The notes below the pieces were generated by a model, which had not been told where the DNA came from, searched no databases, and worked only from the letters and a program-made list of their open reading frames with translations. 9,557 nt of DNA from positions 1 through 9,557 of the forward strand of contig DATHRK010000100.1 of NCBI GenBank assembly GCA_035465395.1. The letters are read 5' to 3'. This document shows positions 7,009 to 9,557 of the stretch, one piece after another. The position numbers were made by a program, and so were the translations under genes. The first letter of the stretch is position 1. Each line of letters begins with the position of its first letter. Source of the stretch: DATHRK01 sp035465395 (GTDB lineage Bacteria > Gemmatimonadota > Gemmatimonadetes > Longimicrobiales > RSA9).

Positions 7009-7740
7009 TCAGCCCCCGAGCGGTGCTCCGGCGCGAATCCTGTCCATGAGGTCCCGCGATGGCCCGGAGGGCTCCATTTCCAGGTCCGTCTCGAAGCGGC
7101 GTCGAAACGTCTCGAAGAGGTCGCACGCCCGGCCGCGATCACCCACCCGCGCCAGCAGCAGCAGCGACCGGCGTAGCACGGCCTCGTCGTAGGGCTCCAG
7201 CCGGGCCGCGTCGACCGCAAGCTCCACGGCGTCGACGGTCCGGCCGTCGGCTTCGGCCTGCATCGCGAGCGCCCATGTGCTACGCCGAGCGTGCCGCCGC
7301 AGCTCGTTCCGCTGGCGGTCGAGCCAGTCCTCGAAGGACCGAGAACGGGCCGCGCCGTCGAAGCCCGGCAGGTACTCGCCGCCGTACAGATCGCGGACCC
7401 TTTGGTGCTCCAGGTCGCGCGCGGCCTGCTGGAGGTCGGCTGCGTCGCTCCACAGTTCGTCCGGATCCGCCATCAGCCCGGCTCCCGCTTCGGAGCGGAG
7501 GGTGCCGGCGGGCAGCGTCGCCTTCAGCTCGGACAGCGTTTGCCGAAGGGCGTGCCGCGCATGCGGCTCGTCGAGCTCCGGCCAGAGGAGCGCGAGCAGG
7601 CTCTCCCGGGATACCCAGCCACGCGACGTCGCCAGCACGCACAGGAACGCGACCCACTTGGGCCGCCGCAACACGCGGCGGACCTCGTGGCCGCGCTCGT
7701 CGGCGAGCGAGAGCCCTCCCATCGTCAGGAGGCGTAGCAT
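7009..7740 (-). CDS. BTAD-domain transcriptional regulator (SARP/AfsR-like, short form)
   Basis: Predicted DNA-binding regulator of 243 residues. Residues 1-95 form an OmpR-type winged helix of the kind found in SARP regulators, with LLTMGGLSL, RRPKWVAFLCVLA, SRESLLALLWPE (45-56) and ARHALRQTLSELK (61-73). Residues 105-236 match the bacterial transcriptional activator (BTAD) domain: YGGEYLPGF (119-127), FEDWLDRQRNELRR (136-149), then helical-repeat segments ending in LEMEPSGPSRDLMDRIR. No NB-ARC ATPase or other C-terminal domain follows, so it is the minimal form. I use the ATG at 7740. The frame is open to 8469, but that extension has no domain character and runs through the start of the plus-strand lipoprotein gene. 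The Shine-Dalgarno at 7740 is weak, so leaderless translation or the next ATG (7722) remains possible. Targets are unknown; the divergent lipoprotein gene, the isomerase gene downstream and its own gene are candidates. Confidence 0.88.
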   Translation of the reverse strand: MLRLLTMGGLSLADERGHEVRRVLRRPKWVAFLCVLATSRGWVSRESLLALLWPELDEPHARHALRQTLSELKATLPAGTLRSEAGAGLMADPDELWSDAADLQQAARDLEHQRVRDLYGGEYLPGFDGAARSRSFEDWLDRQRNELRRHARRSTWALAMQAEADGRTVDAVELAVDAARLEPYDEAVLRRSLLLLARVGDRGRACDLFETFRRRFETDLEMEPSGPSRDLMDRIRAGAPLGG

Positions 7741-7768
7741 TCGTTTGTTTCTCAGCCGGTACGAGAAA

Positions 7769-7807
7769 TGACGCTCAGAGTACGTAGCGCTGACGCTACC
7801 CTCCCAA
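7769..7807 (-). promoter_or_regulatory. Possible promoter and operator of the BTAD regulator
   Basis: Two copies of TGACGCT (7769-7775 and 7791-7797) are spaced exactly 22 bp, two helical turns. The second overlaps a perfect inverted repeat, GTAGCG-N4-CGCTAC (7784-7799). On the minus strand a TTGGGA (7802-7807) could be a -35 box, though the matching -10 is poor. SARP-type regulators are known to bind short direct repeats in phase with the helix, so autoregulation is plausible. Each element alone is near chance expectation. Confidence 0.25.
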
Positions 7808-8140
7808 CTTGAGCGAACGCGATCCGCGGTCGCAAGGTCGTTGAGAGCCTGGTCTCGCACCCGCTGCATGCCGTCCGCCGCGTAGCGCCCCCGAACTATC
7901 CGGGCGCGAAGACAACTCTTCAGGACCATGGCGACGACGCCGCTGCAATTGGCCGAAGGCACGTCGTCGGGTCCGTTGTGACGTGACACATGGAAAGGAA
8001 TCGGCGCGAGGACGCGCAGGGATGCGGCGGCATCAACCGTCGCACGACCGGTCTGTGCCTCGTCGATCCGACCCGCCATGACCGAGATTGTCGTTTTTTC
8101 GTGTAGGTGAATTGAGGGGCGTGTCCATGCCCGCCCCGCA

Positions 8141-8158
8141 AGTGCCTTCGATGGCACT
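8141..8158 (+). repeat. Hairpin in the lipoprotein 5' leader
   Basis: AGTGCC and GGCACT form a perfect 6-bp stem around the 6-base loop TTCGAT. It ends 12 bases before the Shine-Dalgarno at 8171. It could affect translation or mRNA stability, but a stem this short can arise by chance. No T-run follows, so it is not a terminator. Confidence 0.3.
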
Positions 8159-8170
8159 CTCCCCCGTCGT

Positions 8171-8175
8171 GAGGA
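8171..8175 (+). promoter_or_regulatory. Ribosome binding site of the lipoprotein gene
   Basis: GAGGA lies 4 bases before the ATG at 8180. It favours this start over the in-frame ATG at 8189. Confidence 0.55.
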
Positions 8176-8179
8176 CGAG

Positions 8180-9557
8180 ATGACAAGCATGCGTAGTCGC
8201 GCCGCCGCTGGCGCGTTCCTGGCCGCGTTCGCGTTGGTCGCGTGCAGTGAGGAAGGCGCGCGCGAGCTGGTGGTGGATCCGGAGTTCGCTCCGGGGACAT
8301 CGCTCGGCGTCAACCTGGACCAATGCGCGAACGACCCGCGCACCGACCCCTGCACCTGGCAGAACGGCAACCTGAACGGCAACAACTCGGCGTACGCCGA
8401 GGGACTGGTCGTGCCGTTCCGGCTGGCGATCCAGGGGCTGGCCGCGGGCACCCACTCGATCAACATCAACTACGACTTCACGGCGGGGGGGCATAAGGCA
8501 TACGACTACCTGGCCAGCTACGACGCCACGGAGATCGTGAACATCTGCGCGCCGGGAGGCGGCGGACGCTCCTCGCTGTGCGACCTGTTCGGTGGTAGCA
8601 ACACCGCCATGCCGGGCGGCGTGTCCTCATCGGCCGTGGCGTTCGGCGGTGACGGCTTCAGCGTCGACAGCAAGACGGTGAACGGCGCGATCGCCGACGG
8701 CGGCGTGCCGACCGTCCTGACGCTCTACGGCGGGGTCATCACCAGCATCGGCACCGTGACGCACGCCGGCCCCACGGACGGCAACAGCACCGGCAACGTC
8801 GTGGTCACCTTCACGAGCACGGGCAGCGACGTGGCGTTCGCTTGGGGCGGGCACCTTGCCAAGTCGTCCTACTGGAACGGGCCGGGCGATCCCGACGGCG
8901 CCGGCGAGGTCAGCGGCTCGCCTTGGCACATGCGCACGCAGAACCTGACCGTCAACGACGTGGTGCAGGGCGCCAAGAACCAGGACCGCAGCATCCAGCC
9001 GAGCGCGATCATCGAGGACCCGACGCTCGCCATCAGCAAGACGGTCGTGACCGACTCGATCAGCGCGGGCGACACACTCGAATTCAAGATCAGCGTCTGG
9101 AACGAGGGTCCGGGCGACGCGCTCAACGTCATGCTCGAGGACACGCTGCCCGACGGATTGGCGTGGTTCGAGGTCGCCGATCCGGCGAACGCGTGCACCA
9201 TCGCCGGCGCCGCGGCGGACACGATCCTGGCGTGCAGCTTCGGCACCCTCATGCCGGACGACACGGTGATGATCACGGTCGGGGCGGAAACCACCGCCGC
9301 CGACTGCGGCACGGTGCCCAACGTCGCGCACGCCATCGGCGGCGGCGAGACCAGCGCCCCCGACACCGTGACCGCGGGCGACACGGCGACGGTGCTCTGC
9401 CCGGGCATCATGATCGACAAGGAGGCGGTGACCGACACGGTCTCGGCAGGCGACACGATCAAGTTCGAGATCAACGTCTGGAATCCGGGGCCGGGTACGG
9501 CCGACAGCGTGACGCTGGCCGACACGCTGCCGAGCGGGCTGACGTGGGTCGAGGACC
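8180..9557 (+). CDS. Secreted DUF11-repeat lipoprotein (C-terminus outside window)
   Basis: Predicted surface or periplasmic lipoprotein; 459 residues are visible and the frame is open at the right edge. Residues 1-22 form a lipoprotein signal: arginines at 5 and 7, an Ala/Leu/Phe-rich core (8-20) and the lipobox LVAC with Cys22 as lipidation site. Residues about 30-275 form an extracellular region rich in Gly, Asn, Ser and Thr, with TWQNGNL (59-65), AYAEG, PFRLAIQGL and DYLASY (109-114). It resembles the N-terminal region I recall from secreted repeat proteins, with four cysteines (49, 58, 123, 134) that could form disulfides. From 281 come DUF11 repeats: SAGDTLEFKISVWNEGPGDA (295-314), then a second copy from about 408 with a 127-residue period. 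DUF11 units are beta-sandwich modules of cell-surface proteins. Its ligand or function is not evident. It is transcribed away from the BTAD regulator. Confidence 0.88.
   Translation, partial: MTSMRSRAAAGAFLAAFALVACSEEGARELVVDPEFAPGTSLGVNLDQCANDPRTDPCTWQNGNLNGNNSAYAEGLVVPFRLAIQGLAAGTHSININYDFTAGGHKAYDYLASYDATEIVNICAPGGGGRSSLCDLFGGSNTAMPGGVSSSAVAFGGDGFSVDSKTVNGAIADGGVPTVLTLYGGVITSIGTVTHAGPTDGNSTGNVVVTFTSTGSDVAFAWGGHLAKSSYWNGPGDPDGAGEVSGSPWHMRTQNLTVNDVVQGAKNQDRSIQPSAIIEDPTLAISKTVVTDSISAGDTLEFKISVWNEGPGDALNVMLEDTLPDGLAWFEVADPANACTIAGAAADTILACSFGTLMPDDTVMITVGAETTAADCGTVPNVAHAIGGGETSAPDTVTAGDTATVLCPGIMIDKEAVTDTVSAGDTIKFEINVWNPGPGTADSVTLADTLPSGLTWVED
9020..9557 (+). repeat. Tandem DUF11 domain repeats (381-bp period)
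   Basis: The first unit spans about 9020-9400; the second starts about 9401 and is cut by the window edge. The SAGDT motif codons lie at 9062 and 9443, exactly 381 bp apart. The first half of each unit shares the pattern SAGDT-x-F-x-I-x-VWN-x-GPG, then DTLP-x-GL-x-W. Cysteines 339, 352, 376 and 407 of the first unit follow the spacing usual for such units. More copies probably follow. Confidence 0.8.

Larger units (their letters stand above)
7741..8179. other. Divergent intergenic region, 439 bp, no convincing gene
   Basis: It lies between the regulator start (minus) and the lipoprotein start (plus) and looks less GC-rich than its flanks. It must hold the promoters for both. Two short plus-strand frames exist (7928-7981, 16 codons; 7990-8106, 38 codons), but neither has a good Shine-Dalgarno or a recognisable product. 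An 8-bp inverted repeat (CGACGACG at 7932-7939, CGTCGTCG at 7962-7969) and a T6 run at 8094-8099 are visible; their role is unknown. Confidence 0.7.

Noticed and set aside
5356..7176. Plus-strand open frame of 606 codons antisense to the isomerase
   Set aside because: It is an Arg/Gly/His-rich product of the antisense frame of a high-GC gene and has no recognisable domain. Its equal length to the isomerase is coincidence.
7932..7969. 8-bp inverted repeat CGACGACG / CGTCGTCG with a 22-base loop
   Set aside because: It is a simple trinucleotide-type GC repeat with a long loop, likely chance. It is noted in the intergenic entry only.
8094..8099. T6 run read as a terminator tail
   Set aside because: No GC-rich stem precedes it and no plus-strand gene lies upstream.
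7990..8106. Possible 38-residue plus-strand peptide ahead of the lipoprotein
   Set aside because: It has no Shine-Dalgarno and no recognisable sequence. A frame this short is expected by chance.
7741..8469. Upstream extension of the BTAD frame by about 243 residues, to an ATG at 8469
   Set aside because: The extension has no domain-like pattern, crosses the intergenic region and runs antisense to the start of the lipoprotein gene. The winged helix begins exactly at the ATG at 7740.
8627..9525. Minus-strand open frames under the lipoprotein gene (234 and 218 codons)
   Set aside because: They are antisense to a plus-strand gene with a signal peptide, a lipobox and clear repeat motifs. The Ser/Val-rich product mirrors the DUF11 repeats.

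Overview
The window is very GC-rich (roughly 70% or more by eye). Six protein-coding genes fill most of it: five on the minus strand and one on the plus strand running off the right edge. The short regulator with a winged helix plus BTAD domain, the transaldolase-fusion type of glucose-6-phosphate isomerase and the DUF11 surface lipoprotein together suggest a Gemmatimonadota-like (or similar high-GC, Gram-negative) bacterium. This placement rests on protein style only; no rRNA or other phylogenetic marker is present.

Region 1 (1-4994, minus strand, transcribed right to left) is a purine-catabolism operon. It encodes the molybdopterin subunit of a three-subunit xanthine dehydrogenase (4994 to 2709), its 2Fe-2S subunit (2712 to 2158), its FAD subunit (2161 to 1337), then an allantoinase (1340 to the left edge, lacking only its last residues). 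All three junctions are the same 4-base overlap GTGA, in which the GTG start of the next gene overlaps the TGA stop of the previous one. This predicts tight translational coupling. The enzymes oxidise hypoxanthine/xanthine to urate and open the allantoin ring. The steps between them (urate oxidase, HIU hydrolase, OHCU decarboxylase) and the XdhC-type maturation factor are not in the window and may lie beyond the left edge.

Region 2 (5041-6861, minus) is a stand-alone glucose-6-phosphate isomerase of the kind often found as the C-terminal half of transaldolase/isomerase fusions. It carries an acidic, Gly/Asp-rich low-complexity insert of about 49 residues near its C-terminus. Only 46 bp separate it from the xanthine dehydrogenase operon, so read-through is possible.

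Region 3 (7009-7740, minus) is a short BTAD-family transcriptional regulator. A 439-bp divergent intergenic region (7741-8179) separates it from Region 4 (8180-9557, plus), a secreted lipoprotein with a lipobox, a roughly 250-residue N-terminal extracellular domain and at least two DUF11 repeats. The intergenic region holds a possible operator/promoter for the regulator and a small hairpin just ahead of the lipoprotein ribosome binding site.

I found no mobile element, CRISPR array, tRNA or rRNA, and no clear sign of a wholly new system. The most notable points are the GTGA-coupled purine operon, the isomerase insert, and the lipoprotein with its divergent regulator.
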